Assembly: GCF_041270065.1 (NCBI RefSeq)
Contig: NZ_CP065958.1
Coordinates: forward strand, 3,844,001 to 3,908,000
Length of the DNA: 64,000 nt
Direction: 5' to 3'
DNA from: Streptomyces fradiae
GTDB lineage: Bacteria; Actinomycetota; Actinomycetes; Streptomycetales; Streptomycetaceae
Shown here: in pieces, positions 32,260-40,998 of the stretch
How positions within the stretch are numbered: position 1 is the first letter of the stretch
How the letters are laid out: each line of letters starts with the position of its first letter
The notes under the pieces: generated by a model
Told to the model about the DNA's origin: nothing
Databases searched by the model: none
The model's input: only the letters and a program-made list of their open reading frames with translations
Program-made: the position numbers and the translations under genes

Positions 32260-33000
32260 ATGACCACCGCCCAGCAGCAGCCCGTGCTGCGCCTGCAGAA
32301 CCTCACCCGAGTCCACGGCTCGGGCGCCACGGAGGTGCACGCCCTGCGCGGCGTCGACCTCGACGTCTACCCCGGCGAACTCGTCGCCGTCATGGGCCCG
32401 TCGGGCTCCGGCAAGTCGACGCTGCTGACCATCGCCGGCGGCCTCGACACCCCGAGCTCCGGCCAGGTCGTCGTCGAGGGCACCGACATCACCACCGTCG
32501 GCCGCAAGGAGCTCGCCGCGCTGCGCCGCCGCAGCATCGGCTACGTCTTCCAGGACTACAACCTCATCCCGGCCCTCACCGCCGCCGAGAACGTGGCCCT
32601 GCCCCGCGAGCTGGACGGGATCTCCGCCCGCAAGGCCCGCACCGAGGCCCTCGCCGCCCTCGCCGAGATGGACCTCGGCCATCTCGCCGACCGCTTCCCC
32701 GACGAGATGTCCGGCGGCCAGCAGCAGCGGGTGGCCATCGCCCGCGCCCTGGTCGGCGACCGCCGGCTCGTCCTCGCCGACGAGCCCACCGGCGCCCTCG
32801 ACTCCGAGACCGGCGAGTCGGTGCTCGCGCTGCTCCGCTCCCGCTGCGACGCGGGTGCCGCGGGCATCCTGGTCACCCACGAGCCGCGGTTCGCCGCCTG
32901 GGCCGACCGCGTGGTGTTCCTGCGGGACGGCTCCGTCGTCGACCAGACCGTACGCAGCGAGGCCGACTCGCTCCTGACCGGCCAGGCGGCGCAGCAGTGA
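32260..33000 (+). CDS. ABC transporter ATP-binding protein (MacB/LolD type)
   Basis: The 246-residue ATPase has Walker A GPSGSGKST (about 47), the Q-loop YVFQDYN, signature MSGGQQQRVAIARAL and Walker B RLVLADEPTGALD, with H-loop VTHEPR. It belongs to the MacB/LolD/FtsE group that pairs with FtsX-type permeases. The ATG at 32260 has GAGGGGGA upstream. Its stop overlaps the GTG of the permease by four bases, so the subunits are co-translated. Regulation by the preceding PadR protein is likely; the cargo (antibiotic, lipid or peptide) is unknown. Confidence 0.93.
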   Translation: MTTAQQQPVLRLQNLTRVHGSGATEVHALRGVDLDVYPGELVAVMGPSGSGKSTLLTIAGGLDTPSSGQVVVEGTDITTVGRKELAALRRRSIGYVFQDYNLIPALTAAENVALPRELDGISARKARTEALAALAEMDLGHLADRFPDEMSGGQQQRVAIARALVGDRRLVLADEPTGALDSETGESVLALLRSRCDAGAAGILVTHEPRFAAWADRVVFLRDGSVVDQTVRSEADSLLTGQAAQQ

Positions 33001-35867
33001 CGACCTGGTTCCACTCCTGGCGGGCCGCGGTCCGCATCGCCCGCCGTGACGCCTGGCGCTCCAAGGGCCGCAGCTTCCTCGTCCTCGCCATGATCGCCCT
33101 GCCGATCCTCGGAGTGAGCGCCTTCCAGCTGACCATGCGCAGCTCCGAACTCAGCGCCGAGCAAAGCCTGGAGCGCTCCATAGGCGCCGCCGACGCACAG
33201 CTGACGGACGCCCAGATGGCCGGGGTGCCGATCCTCCAGGACCCCAAGGGCGAGCAGAACACCCCCGTCGAGGACTTCGCCAAGACCGACAAGCCCTGGC
33301 CCAGCGGTCCGACCGATGTCGCCAAGGCCATTCCGGCCGGTTCGACGGTCCTCACCGACACCGACGGCACTGCCAAGCTGACCACCACGCACGGTCTGCT
33401 GCAGACCCAGATCCGTGAGCTGAAGGCCGCCGACCCGATGGCGCGCGGCATCATGACCCTCACCGAGGGCAGCTTCCCGGAGAAGAACGACGAACTGGCC
33501 GCGAGCACCGCGTTCCTGAAGAGCAGCGGCCTCACCGTCGGCTCGACCCTCACCGCCCGCGGTTTCGACCGCGAGTACCGGATCACCGGCGCCTACGAGC
33601 TGCCCAGCGACCTCAAGACCGAGCAGGTCAACGCCCTGCCGGGAGCGTTCCTCGCGCCGTACGCGGCCGCCGTCGAGAAGGCCGGCAGTCCGAGGCCCGA
33701 TGTCACCACCACCTATCTGGTGACGAGGTCCGGTGGTTTCACGTGGAACATGGTCCAGGAGATCAACAAGAAGGGCGTCATGGTCGTGTCGCGGGCGGTC
33801 GTCCTCGACCCGCCCGCCGACTCCGAGGTCCCGCTCTACCAGCGTGACGACTTCCACCGCTACGAGGACAGCGCCGCGGGCACCGCCGCCGCACTGGCCG
33901 CCGTCGCCACCGTGGTCGGCCTCGCGATGCTGGAGATCTGCCTCCTGGCCGGCCCCGCCTTCGCCGTCGGTGCCCGCCGCTCCCGCCGCCAGCTCGGTCT
34001 GGTCGGCGCCAACGGCGGCAACCGCAGCCACATCCGGGCCATCGTGCTCAGCGGCGGCCTGGTCATCGGTGTCGCCGCGGCCCTCGTCGGCACGGTCCTC
34101 GCGCTGCTCCTCACCTTCGCGCTCCGGCCGCTCCTGGAGGAGTACATGGGGCAGCGGTTCGGCGGCTTCACCATCCGGCCGCTCGAACTGCTCGGCATCG
34201 CCGCGCTCGCCGTCCTGACCGGTCTGCTCTCCGCGATCGTCCCGGCGGTCACCGCCTCCCGGCAGACCGTCCTCGCCTCCCTCACCGGCCGCCGCGGCGT
34301 CCGCCGCTCCAGCCGGGTGCTGCCCGTCCTCGGTCTGATCGCCGTCGCCCTCGGCGCCTCGATCGCCCTGTACGGCTCGGTCGTCACCGACCAGGTCCTC
34401 ATCGTCGCGGCCGGCTCGGCCCTCGCCGAGCTGGGCGTGGTCGCCCTGACCCCGGCCCTGGTCGGCCTGTTCGGGCGCGGCGGGCGCTGGCTGCCGCTGT
34501 CGCCGCGGCTCGCGCTGCGCGACGCGGTGCGCAACCGGGGCCGCACGGCTCCCGCCGTCGCCGCCGTCCTGGCGGCCGTCGCGGGCACCGTCGCCGTCTC
34601 CACGTACGCCGCGAGCCGCGACGCCCAGGGGCTGAACGAGTACCAGCCGAAGCTGCCGTTCGGGGCGGTCGCCGCGATCGTCACCGAGGAGGGCGGGCGG
34701 GACGCGCCGGCCGTCCGCGAGGCGGTGCAGCGCTTCTTCCCCGTCGACAGCCGGGTCGACGTGTCCCGGATCGCCGTCGGCAAGCCGGGCTGCGCCCCCT
34801 GGGGCGGCGGCAAGGGCTGCGGCCGCTTCGAGATCGTCATCCCCAAGGCCAACGAGTGCCCGCTCTGGGTGGAGACGCCGGACGGGTCCGACCCCTCCGA
34901 GCGCTTCACCCCCGCGCAGCGGACCAAGCTGCTCCAGGACGACTGGCGCTGCAAGGGCATGCGGGGCGACGGCGTGTACGTCGAGGGCAACATGCTCATC
35001 GCGGACGCCCCGATCCTGAAGGTCCTCGGCATCACCGACCCGGGCGCCGCCAAGGCCCTCGCCGACGGGAAGCTGGTCAGCTTCAGCGCCCCGCAGGTCG
35101 ACAAGAAGAACGACACCGTCGGCATCCGCCTGATCACCGACCTGGAGGCCTACGACAAGGCCGGCCAGGAGCACAAGCCGCTGCCCGGCGAGATCCGGTC
35201 GCTGCCCGCCTACCAGGTGCCCGGCGAGCCGCTCTCGTACGGCGTGCAGAGCATCCTCACCCCCGCCGCCGCCAAGGCCGCCGGACTGACGACCGTCCCC
35301 ATGGGCGCGTACTTCACCACCGACCGGCTGCCGAGCACCGAGCAGCGGCAGAAGCTCGACGGCGAGATCGCCAAGCTGGGCAGCGAGGTCGACCTCACCC
35401 TGGAGGAGGGCTACGTCAGCAAGAACAGCCTGGTGCTGCTCGCGCTGACCGTCTTCGCCGGCCTGGTCACCATCGGCGCGGCCGGCATCGCCACCGGCCT
35501 CGCCCAGGCCGACGCCGAGGCCGATCTGAAGACCCTGTCCGCGGTCGGCGCCCCGCCCCGGGTGCGCCGCACCCTCAGCGGCTTCCAGTGCGGAGTCGTC
35601 GCCGCGATGGGCGTCGTCCTCGGCTCCGCCGCCGGTGTGCTGCCCGCCATCGGACTCCGGCTCACGGAGGAGCGGGAGGCGGTGCGCTTCTACGAGCAGA
35701 GCCTTGCCGAGGGCTGGGGCAGCTCCGACGGGCCGCCGGTCATGCCGATCGTCGTGCCCTGGGAGACGCTCGCCGCGCTCCTGGTGGCCGTCCCGCTCGG
35801 CGCCGCGCTCCTCGCGGCCCTGGTGACCCGCTCCCGCGGGGCGCTGGCCCGCCGCGCCGCGCACTGA
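32997..35867 (+). CDS. ABC transporter FtsX-like permease
   Basis: The 956-residue permease has a first helix near residue 30, a large extracellular region (about 55-290), three helices (about 295-420) containing the FtsX core, further helices (440-530), a second large extracellular region (about 545-800), and a final three-helix FtsX core (about 805-950). This duplicated layout is that of the single-chain mechanotransmission-type permeases. The second extracellular part contains a Cys cluster (KPGCAPWGGGKGCG, NECPLW, WRCKG) likely to form disulfides. It starts with GTG inside the ATPase stop. The near-parS sequence at 33736-33749 lies within this gene. Confidence 0.9.
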   Translation: MTTWFHSWRAAVRIARRDAWRSKGRSFLVLAMIALPILGVSAFQLTMRSSELSAEQSLERSIGAADAQLTDAQMAGVPILQDPKGEQNTPVEDFAKTDKPWPSGPTDVAKAIPAGSTVLTDTDGTAKLTTTHGLLQTQIRELKAADPMARGIMTLTEGSFPEKNDELAASTAFLKSSGLTVGSTLTARGFDREYRITGAYELPSDLKTEQVNALPGAFLAPYAAAVEKAGSPRPDVTTTYLVTRSGGFTWNMVQEINKKGVMVVSRAVVLDPPADSEVPLYQRDDFHRYEDSAAGTAAALAAVATVVGLAMLEICLLAGPAFAVGARRSRRQLGLVGANGGNRSHIRAIVLSGGLVIGVAAALVGTVLALLLTFALRPLLEEYMGQRFGGFTIRPLELLGIAALAVLTGLLSAIVPAVTASRQTVLASLTGRRGVRRSSRVLPVLGLIAVALGASIALYGSVVTDQVLIVAAGSALAELGVVALTPALVGLFGRGGRWLPLSPRLALRDAVRNRGRTAPAVAAVLAAVAGTVAVSTYAASRDAQGLNEYQPKLPFGAVAAIVTEEGGRDAPAVREAVQRFFPVDSRVDVSRIAVGKPGCAPWGGGKGCGRFEIVIPKANECPLWVETPDGSDPSERFTPAQRTKLLQDDWRCKGMRGDGVYVEGNMLIADAPILKVLGITDPGAAKALADGKLVSFSAPQVDKKNDTVGIRLITDLEAYDKAGQEHKPLPGEIRSLPAYQVPGEPLSYGVQSILTPAAAKAAGLTTVPMGAYFTTDRLPSTEQRQKLDGEIAKLGSEVDLTLEEGYVSKNSLVLLALTVFAGLVTIGAAGIATGLAQADAEADLKTLSAVGAPPRVRRTLSGFQCGVVAAMGVVLGSAAGVLPAIGLRLTEEREAVRFYEQSLAEGWGSSDGPPVMPIVVPWETLAALLVAVPLGAALLAALVTRSRGALARRAAH
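33736..33749. other. Near-parS sequence (one mismatch)
   Basis: GTTTCACGTGGAAC differs from the perfect parS palindrome at one position (A to G in the right arm). It lies inside the ABC permease coding region. ParB may still bind, more weakly. Confidence 0.5.
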
Positions 35868-35868
35868 G

Positions 35869-35941
35869 GTTCGTTCGCGGGTTCAATCGCGGGTTCGTTC
35901 GCGGGTTCCTTCGCGGGTTCCTTCGCGGGTTCCTTCGCGAT
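35869..35941 (+). repeat. 12-bp tandem repeat (GGGTTCnTTCGC)
   Basis: Six copies of a 12-base unit, differing at one or two positions, fill the space between the permease stop and its terminator. The reason is unknown; the array is a candidate variable-number locus. Confidence 0.75.
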
Positions 35942-35944
35942 GTT

Positions 35945-35985
35945 GTGCCCCCGGAGGAGGGTGGATCACCCTCCTCCGGGGGCAC
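35945..35985 (+). terminator. Terminator of the ABC transporter operon
   Basis: A 19-bp perfect stem (35945-35963 with 35967-35985) and 3-nt loop lies after the 12-bp repeats and before the bpa promoter. Confidence 0.85.
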
Positions 35986-36022
35986 ACCGTGTGATGAGGC
36001 GTATGTGCGAGAGAATGGCGGC

Positions 36023-36571
36023 ATGGAGATGCCGAGGAATGACAGGTCGCAGGAGAGCCCCCAGGTCCTCATCGTGGGCCAGGACGGGATGGCGCTCGGC
36101 GGCCCTCAGGGTGACGACGAATCCCGCGAGGTCCCGGTGACGGAAATGGTCGAGCAGCCTGCGAAGGTCATGCGGATCGGCAGCATGATCAAGCAGCTTC
36201 TGGAGGAGGTCAGAGCGGCACCTCTCGACGAGGCCAGCCGCGTACGGCTCAAGGAGATCCACGCCAGCTCGGTGAAGGAGCTGGAGGACGGACTCGCTCC
36301 GGAGCTCGTGGAGGAACTGGAGCGGCTCTCCCTGCCGTTCACCGACGAGGCCATCCCCTCCGACTCGGAACTGCGCATCGCGCAGGCCCAGTTGGTCGGC
36401 TGGCTCGAAGGCCTCTTCCACGGCATCCAGACGGCGCTGTTCGCCCAGCAGATGGCGGCCCGCGCCCAGTTGGAGCAGATGCGCCGCGCGCTGCCGCCCG
36501 GCGCGCCGCACGACGATGACGACGACGGCCCGCAGCGCGGGCGCGCGGTCGGCTCGGGGCCGTACCTGTAG
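36023..36571 (+). CDS. bpa: Bacterial proteasome activator Bpa (PafE)
   Basis: The 182-residue protein has the four-helix Bpa domain (about 50-155; KVMRIGSMIKQLLEEVRAAPLDEASRVRLKEI, WLEGLFHGIQTALFAQQMAA). It ends in the HbYX-type C-terminus GPYL that docks into the 20S proteasome alpha ring. Bpa forms a dodecameric ring and opens the gate independently of ATP. The N-terminal 40 residues and the Asp-rich stretch before the tail (DDDDD) are disordered, as usual. The ATG at 36023 follows GAGAGAA. It stands alone between two strong terminators. A proteasome-containing actinobacterium is thereby indicated. Confidence 0.92.
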   Translation: MEMPRNDRSQESPQVLIVGQDGMALGGPQGDDESREVPVTEMVEQPAKVMRIGSMIKQLLEEVRAAPLDEASRVRLKEIHASSVKELEDGLAPELVEELERLSLPFTDEAIPSDSELRIAQAQLVGWLEGLFHGIQTALFAQQMAARAQLEQMRRALPPGAPHDDDDDGPQRGRAVGSGPYL

Positions 36572-36587
36572 GTCTCCTACGTCATGC

Positions 36588-36637
36588 CCGAGGGGCCCGG
36601 TACGGGCGGTGGAAGCCGCTCGTACCGGGCCCCTCGG
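36588..36637. terminator. Bidirectional terminator between bpa and the oxidoreductase
   Basis: A 17-bp perfect stem (36588-36604 with 36621-36637) encloses a 16-base region that can pair partly with itself. It lies between convergent genes. Confidence 0.85.
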
Positions 36638-36682
36638 ATATGCATCCGGCCCTGGTCAGGCCTTCGTCGGGCGCGAGGGCGT

Positions 36683-37669
36683 TCAGGCCTTCGGGGCGAG
36701 CAGCAGCACCTTGCCGACGTGGCCGCTCGCCTCGACGACCCGGTGGGCCTCGGCGGCGTCCGTCAGCGGCAGGGTGCGGTCCACGACCGGGGTGACGGTG
36801 CCCGCGGTGATCAGGGGCCAGACGTGCTCGCGGACGGCGGCGACCACGGCCGCCTTCTCCGCCGCCGGGCGGGCGCGCAGGGTGGTCGCGAGGACCGCGG
36901 CGCGCTTGGCCATCAGGGCGGCCAGGTTGAGCTCGCCCTTGACGCCGCCCTGCAGACCGATGACGACCAGGCGGCCGTTGACCGCGAGGGCCTTGATGTT
37001 CCGGTCCAGGTACTTGGCGCCGACGATGTCCAGGATGACGTCCGCCCCTGCCCCGTCGGTCGCCTTGTGCAGCTCCTCGACGAAGTCCTGCTCGCGGTAG
37101 TCGATGAGGATGTCGGCGCCCAACTCGGCGCAGCGGGCCAGCTTCTCGGGTCCGCCGGCGGTGACGGCGACCCGCGCGCCGACCGCCTTGGCCAGCTGGA
37201 TCGCCATGGTGCCGATGCCGCTCGCGCCGCCGTGCACCAGAAGTGTCTCGCCGGGCCGCAGATGGGCGAGCATGAAGACGTTCGACCAGACCGTGCAGGC
37301 CACTTCGGGCAGCGCGGCGGCCGTCACCAGGTCCACGCCCTCCGGCCGGGGCAGCAACTGCCCGACGGGCACGGCCACCTTCTCGGCGTAACCGCCGCCG
37401 ACGAGCAGCGCGCACACCTCGTCGCCGACGGCCCAGCCGGAGACGCCGGGGCCGAGCGCGGCGATCCGGCCCGCGCACTCGAGACCGGGGTACGGGGAGC
37501 TGCCGGGCGGCGGGTCGTAGAAGCCCTGGCGCTGGAGCAGATCGGCACGGTTGACGGCGCTCGCCACCACCTCGACGAGCACTTCGCCCTCGGCGGGGAC
37601 GGGATCGGGCACCTCGGCCCAGACCAGCGCCTCGGGCCCGCCGGGTTCCGGAATCGTGATCGCATGCAT
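36683..37669 (-). CDS. NAD(P)H:quinone oxidoreductase (zeta-crystallin-like MDR family)
   Basis: The 328-residue protein is a medium-chain reductase without zinc ligands. It has a GroES-like N-domain (VVASAVNRADLLQRQGFY, YPGLECAGRIAALGPGV) and a Rossmann domain with LLVHGGASGIGTMAIQLAK (about 142-160), ending RVVEASGHVGKVLLLAP. The ASGIG pattern and PIG3-like start MHAITIPEPGGPEAL place it with quinone or enoyl reductases using NADPH. The physiological acceptor is unknown. The ATG at 37669 gives the standard start. The gene is monocistronic, 87 bases after the channel gene. Confidence 0.88.
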   Translation of the reverse strand: MHAITIPEPGGPEALVWAEVPDPVPAEGEVLVEVVASAVNRADLLQRQGFYDPPPGSSPYPGLECAGRIAALGPGVSGWAVGDEVCALLVGGGYAEKVAVPVGQLLPRPEGVDLVTAAALPEVACTVWSNVFMLAHLRPGETLLVHGGASGIGTMAIQLAKAVGARVAVTAGGPEKLARCAELGADILIDYREQDFVEELHKATDGAGADVILDIVGAKYLDRNIKALAVNGRLVVIGLQGGVKGELNLAALMAKRAAVLATTLRARPAAEKAAVVAAVREHVWPLITAGTVTPVVDRTLPLTDAAEAHRVVEASGHVGKVLLLAPKA

Positions 37670-37756
37670 GCCGGCGAGGCTACTCCGGGACCCGGCGGCG
37701 GGGCGGGGCGAGGCGGGCGAGGCGAGGCAGGGCGAGCGGGGCCGTGAGGCTCGGGG

Positions 37757-38851
37757 TCAGTCCTCGTCGGGCGTGGTGAGCGGGGTGACGGACGTGGCCC
37801 GCACGATGGTGATCACCCGGTCGGTGAGCTGGAGCGGGCTGGCGGCGGGGTCGTCGTAACCGAGCAGCCGGTGGCCGCGCAGCACGCTCACCACCAGGTC
37901 CTCGGTCTCCCGGACGCTGCGGCCTGCCTCGGCCTTGGTCACCGGGCGTTCGACCAGGTCGAGCCCGGAGCCCTGCTGGATCAGGTCCTCCATCACCGTG
38001 CCCGCGCTGGGGCTGAGCACCGACAGACCGAGCAGCCGGCCGGCGGCGCTGGCGCTGGTGATCACGGCGTCCGCGCCGGACTGGCGCAGCAGCGGCGCGT
38101 TCTCCTCCTCGCGGACCGCGGCGACGATCTTCGCGCCCCGGTTGAGCTGGCGGGCCGTCAGGGTGACCAGGACGGCGGTGTCGTCGCGCTGGGTGGCGAT
38201 GACGATCTGACGGGCCTTCTGCACCTCGGCGCGGAGCAGCACATCGCTGCGGGTGGCGTCGCCGAGGACGCCGACGAACCCGTCGGCGTTGGCCGCCTCG
38301 ATCACCTTCGTCGAGGGGTCGACGATGACGATCTGGTCCTTGCGCAGTCCGGTCGCGCACAGCGTCTGGATCGCCGAGCGCCCCTTGGTGCCGAAACCGA
38401 CGATGACGGTGTGCTCGCGCAAGGTGGCCCTCCAGCGGTTCAGCCGGAACTCCTCCCGGGTCCGCTCCGTGAGGACCTCGAGGGTGGTGCCGACCAGGAT
38501 GATCAGAAACAGCACGCGCAGTGGCGTGACCAGCAGGATGTTCGCGAGCCGCGCCGAGTCGCTGTACGGGACGATGTCGCCGTAGCCCGTGGTGGAGAGG
38601 GTGACGGTCGCGTAGTAGGCGCAGTCGAGGAAGTCGAGCGTGCCGTTGGCGTTGTCGTGGTAGCCGCCCCGGTCGGCGTAGACGATGAGGACGGTGACGA
38701 CCAGCACGCCGAGCGCCATGAGGAGGCGCTTGCCGACCTGGCGGAGCGGCTTCTGAACCACCCTCCGGGGCAACTGGACCCGGGGGCCCGACACGCGCTC
38801 GTCGGCCTGGCGCGCCATCGCGTCCCGGCTGGGAAGTTTCACGTGAAACAT
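37757..38851 (-). CDS. Potassium channel family protein with TrkA-N (RCK) domains
   Basis: The 364-residue protein has a two-helix pore module (about 40-140) with the selectivity filter TLSTTGYGD. A regulatory NAD-binding TrkA-N domain follows, starting HTVIVGFGTKGRSAIQTL, and a C-terminal TrkA-C-like part. It should be a ligand-gated K+ channel assembled as a tetramer. The ATG at 38851 overlaps the end of the moeA-like gene. AAGGAG is only one base from that ATG but 10 bases from the GTG at 38842, so the true start may be GTG. A perfect parS site covers both starts, and ParB spreading here could affect expression. Confidence 0.9.
   Translation of the reverse strand: MFHVKLPSRDAMARQADERVSGPRVQLPRRVVQKPLRQVGKRLLMALGVLVVTVLIVYADRGGYHDNANGTLDFLDCAYYATVTLSTTGYGDIVPYSDSARLANILLVTPLRVLFLIILVGTTLEVLTERTREEFRLNRWRATLREHTVIVGFGTKGRSAIQTLCATGLRKDQIVIVDPSTKVIEAANADGFVGVLGDATRSDVLLRAEVQKARQIVIATQRDDTAVLVTLTARQLNRGAKIVAAVREEENAPLLRQSGADAVITSASAAGRLLGLSVLSPSAGTVMEDLIQQGSGLDLVERPVTKAEAGRSVRETEDLVVSVLRGHRLLGYDDPAASPLQLTDRVITIVRATSVTPLTTPDED
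38836..38849. other. parS site overlapping a gene start, perfect
   Basis: GTTTCACGTGAAAC, the exact Streptomyces parS palindrome, covers codons 1-5 of the potassium-channel gene and the last codons of the moeA-like gene. It is the second perfect copy in the window, 18.4 kb from the first. Confidence 0.9.
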
Positions 38852-40998
38852 GCTCCTTCGTCCGCCGACCCGAGAGGTCCGGCGGGCCAGGGCAGGTCGA
38901 GCACCTGCAGCGTCTGCCCGGCGGCGGCGCCCCCGGGCGGCACGACGGCCATGCCGTCGGCGGCGGCGATCCCCCGCAGCATCGCGGGCCCGTGGTAACG
39001 CAGCGGCACGGCCTCGCCGCCGTCGCGGACGACCGGAACGAGCCGGGTGTCGTACGGGTGCCCCTGGATCTCCTCGCGTACCTCGACGCGGTACGGGGCG
39101 GGGGCCGGCCGCCCGGCGAGCGCGCGCAGCAGCGGCTCGGCCAGCGTCAGCAGCCCGGACACGGCGGCCAGCGGATTGCCGGGCAGGCCCACCAGATGGC
39201 GGGCGCCGGGGAGCGCGGCGAGCAGCATGGGGTGGCCGGGGCGCACCTTCACGCCGTCGACCAGCAGGGTCGCGCCGGCCTTGGCGAGCACCGGGTGCAC
39301 ATGGTCGACGGGCCCGGCGGCGGTCCCGCCGGTGGTGACCACGACGTCGGCGGCGGAGCCGGTGACGGCCGCGTACAGGGCCTCGGCGTCGTCACCGATC
39401 CGCCGGGTGCCAAGGACCTCGGCACCGAGCCCGCCCAGCCAGGGCCCCAGCAGCGGCCCCAGTGCGTCCCGGATCAGGCCCTCGTGCGGCAGTCCGGCGG
39501 TGAGCAGCTCATCGCCGAGGACCAGCACCTCCACCCGGGGGCGCGGATGCACGGTCAGCTCGTCGTAACCCGCCGCGGCGGCCAGGCCGAGCACGGCGGG
39601 CGTCACGGTGCCGCCCGCGGGCAGCAGCCGGTCACCGGTGCGGCACTCCTGACCGCGCGGCCGGATGTCCTGACCATGCGTCACCGTGCGCAGCGCGTGC
39701 AGCCGTCCATCGGTCCCGGCGCGCGCGTGCTCACTGCGCACCACAGCGGTCGCCCCGGCCGGCACCCGGGCCCCCGTGGCGATCCGCACGGCGTCCCCGT
39801 CCGCGAGCTCGCCCGCCCCGGCATGCCCGGCAAGCACCGCGCCCTCGGCATCGACCCACCACGGCCCCGGCCCCGCGACCGCCCAACCGTCCATCGCGGA
39901 CGTATCGAACGACGGCAGATCCGTCAGCGCCCGCAACGGCTCCGCCAACACCCGCCCCAGCGCCCGCTCCAACGGCACTGGCGCGGGCTGCCTCGCCGTC
40001 TCCGCCCGCGCGGCCTCTGCCCCGGCCCGCGCGGCAACGGCACGCGCCTCGGGCCAGGGGGTGGCTTGGTGGCGCTCGGTGTGGGGCGCGGGGGTGGCGG
40101 GGGGCGCCGGATCGGCTGCCTTGCCGGGCACGGGGGCACCGGGAGGCGCCGGGGGCGGCTGCGGCGCGGGGGTGGCCGGGTCGGCCTTGGCGCCGACGGC
40201 GGTCGGGGTGCCGGTGGGCGCCTTCGGCACGGGGTTCGCCGGGTCGGGGGCCTTGCCAGGCACCGGGGCACCAGGCGGCGCCTTCGGCGCGCGAGGCTCC
40301 GGACCCGCGGAAGCGGCAGGGCGGCCGGGGCCGGAGGGGCCCAACGGCTCATCAGCCGAGCCAGAGGCGCGTGCGCCGGACGGCGCCTGCGCGGCGGGGG
40401 GCACCGGGGCGCCGACGGCAGCCGTGGTGTCGGTGGGCGCCTGCGGCGCCTGCGGCGCGGGGGTGGCCGGGTCGGCCTTGGCGCCGACGGCGGCCGGGGT
40501 GCCGGTGGGCGCCTGCGGCACGCGAGGCCCCGGACCCGCGGAAGCGGCGGGGCGGCCAGGGCCGGAGGGGCCGACCGGCTCGTCGGCCGTGCCAGGCGCG
40601 GGAGCGCCGGAGAGCTCCGGAGGCACGGGGCGGGCAGGGCCGACAGGCTCAGCGCCCTCACCGCGCGCGGGCACGCCGGGTGCCTGCGGCGCGGGGGCCA
40701 CGCCATCGCCAGGGCCCACAGCCTCGGCTGGGCCGGGAGCCTCGCCCGTCATACGTGCGTCGGAAGGTGCCGGGGGCACAGGGCCGGCAGAGTCGCCAGC
40801 CTCGGCAAGACCAACGGCCTTGCCGGGCGCCTGCGACGCGGGCGGCACGGAATCGCCAGGCTCGGCGGGGTCGACGGCGGCTTTGCCGGGCGCGGCTGGG
40901 CCCGGAGGCGCCTTCGGCGCGGAATCGATTCGGTGGCGGCCGACGAGGGCGAGGGCGTCGTCCATGCCGTCGTCGGGCACCCGCTCCTGCATCGTCAT
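38839..40998 (-). CDS. moeA: Molybdopterin molybdotransferase MoeA with a 300-residue low-complexity insertion
   Basis: The 719-residue product has a normal MoeA body from about residue 315 onward: ATPWPEARAVA, LPSFDTSAMDGWAV, VRIATGARVPAGATAVVRSE, the MPT-binding VVVTTGGTAAGPVDHV, and VGLPGNPLAAVSGL. It inserts molybdate into adenylyl-molybdopterin in cofactor synthesis. Between a short start (ERVPDDGMDDALALVGRHRI) and the body lies a Pro/Ala/Gly-rich insertion (about 30-330) absent from ordinary MoeA. It is built from internally repeated blocks such as GPSGPGRPAASAGP and AVGAKADPATPAPQ. The ATG at 40998 overlaps the upstream stop by ATGA. The insertion is probably an expanded disordered linker. 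Confidence 0.85.
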   Translation of the reverse strand: MTMQERVPDDGMDDALALVGRHRIDSAPKAPPGPAAPGKAAVDPAEPGDSVPPASQAPGKAVGLAEAGDSAGPVPPAPSDARMTGEAPGPAEAVGPGDGVAPAPQAPGVPARGEGAEPVGPARPVPPELSGAPAPGTADEPVGPSGPGRPAASAGPGPRVPQAPTGTPAAVGAKADPATPAPQAPQAPTDTTAAVGAPVPPAAQAPSGARASGSADEPLGPSGPGRPAASAGPEPRAPKAPPGAPVPGKAPDPANPVPKAPTGTPTAVGAKADPATPAPQPPPAPPGAPVPGKAADPAPPATPAPHTERHQATPWPEARAVAARAGAEAARAETARQPAPVPLERALGRVLAEPLRALTDLPSFDTSAMDGWAVAGPGPWWVDAEGAVLAGHAGAGELADGDAVRIATGARVPAGATAVVRSEHARAGTDGRLHALRTVTHGQDIRPRGQECRTGDRLLPAGGTVTPAVLGLAAAAGYDELTVHPRPRVEVLVLGDELLTAGLPHEGLIRDALGPLLGPWLGGLGAEVLGTRRIGDDAEALYAAVTGSAADVVVTTGGTAAGPVDHVHPVLAKAGATLLVDGVKVRPGHPMLLAALPGARHLVGLPGNPLAAVSGLLTLAEPLLRALAGRPAPAPYRVEVREEIQGHPYDTRLVPVVRDGGEAVPLRYHGPAMLRGIAAADGMAVVPPGGAAAGQTLQVLDLPWPAGPLGSADEGACFT
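40161..40589 (-). repeat. Long direct repeats inside moeA
   Basis: Two 70-base segments at 40161-40230 and 40452-40521 are nearly identical. Two 68-base segments at 40291-40358 and 40522-40589 are also close copies. Together they show duplication of blocks within the low-complexity insertion, the likely cause of its size. Confidence 0.85.

Noticed and set aside
32556..35864. 1102-codon minus-strand ORF opposite the ABC permease
   Set aside because: It is a shadow of the permease, rich in Asp, Gly and Glu, with no start signal or fold.
40161..40589. Possible CRISPR-like array
   Set aside because: The repeats are long, few, unevenly spaced and lie within the moeA reading frame; there are no cas genes.
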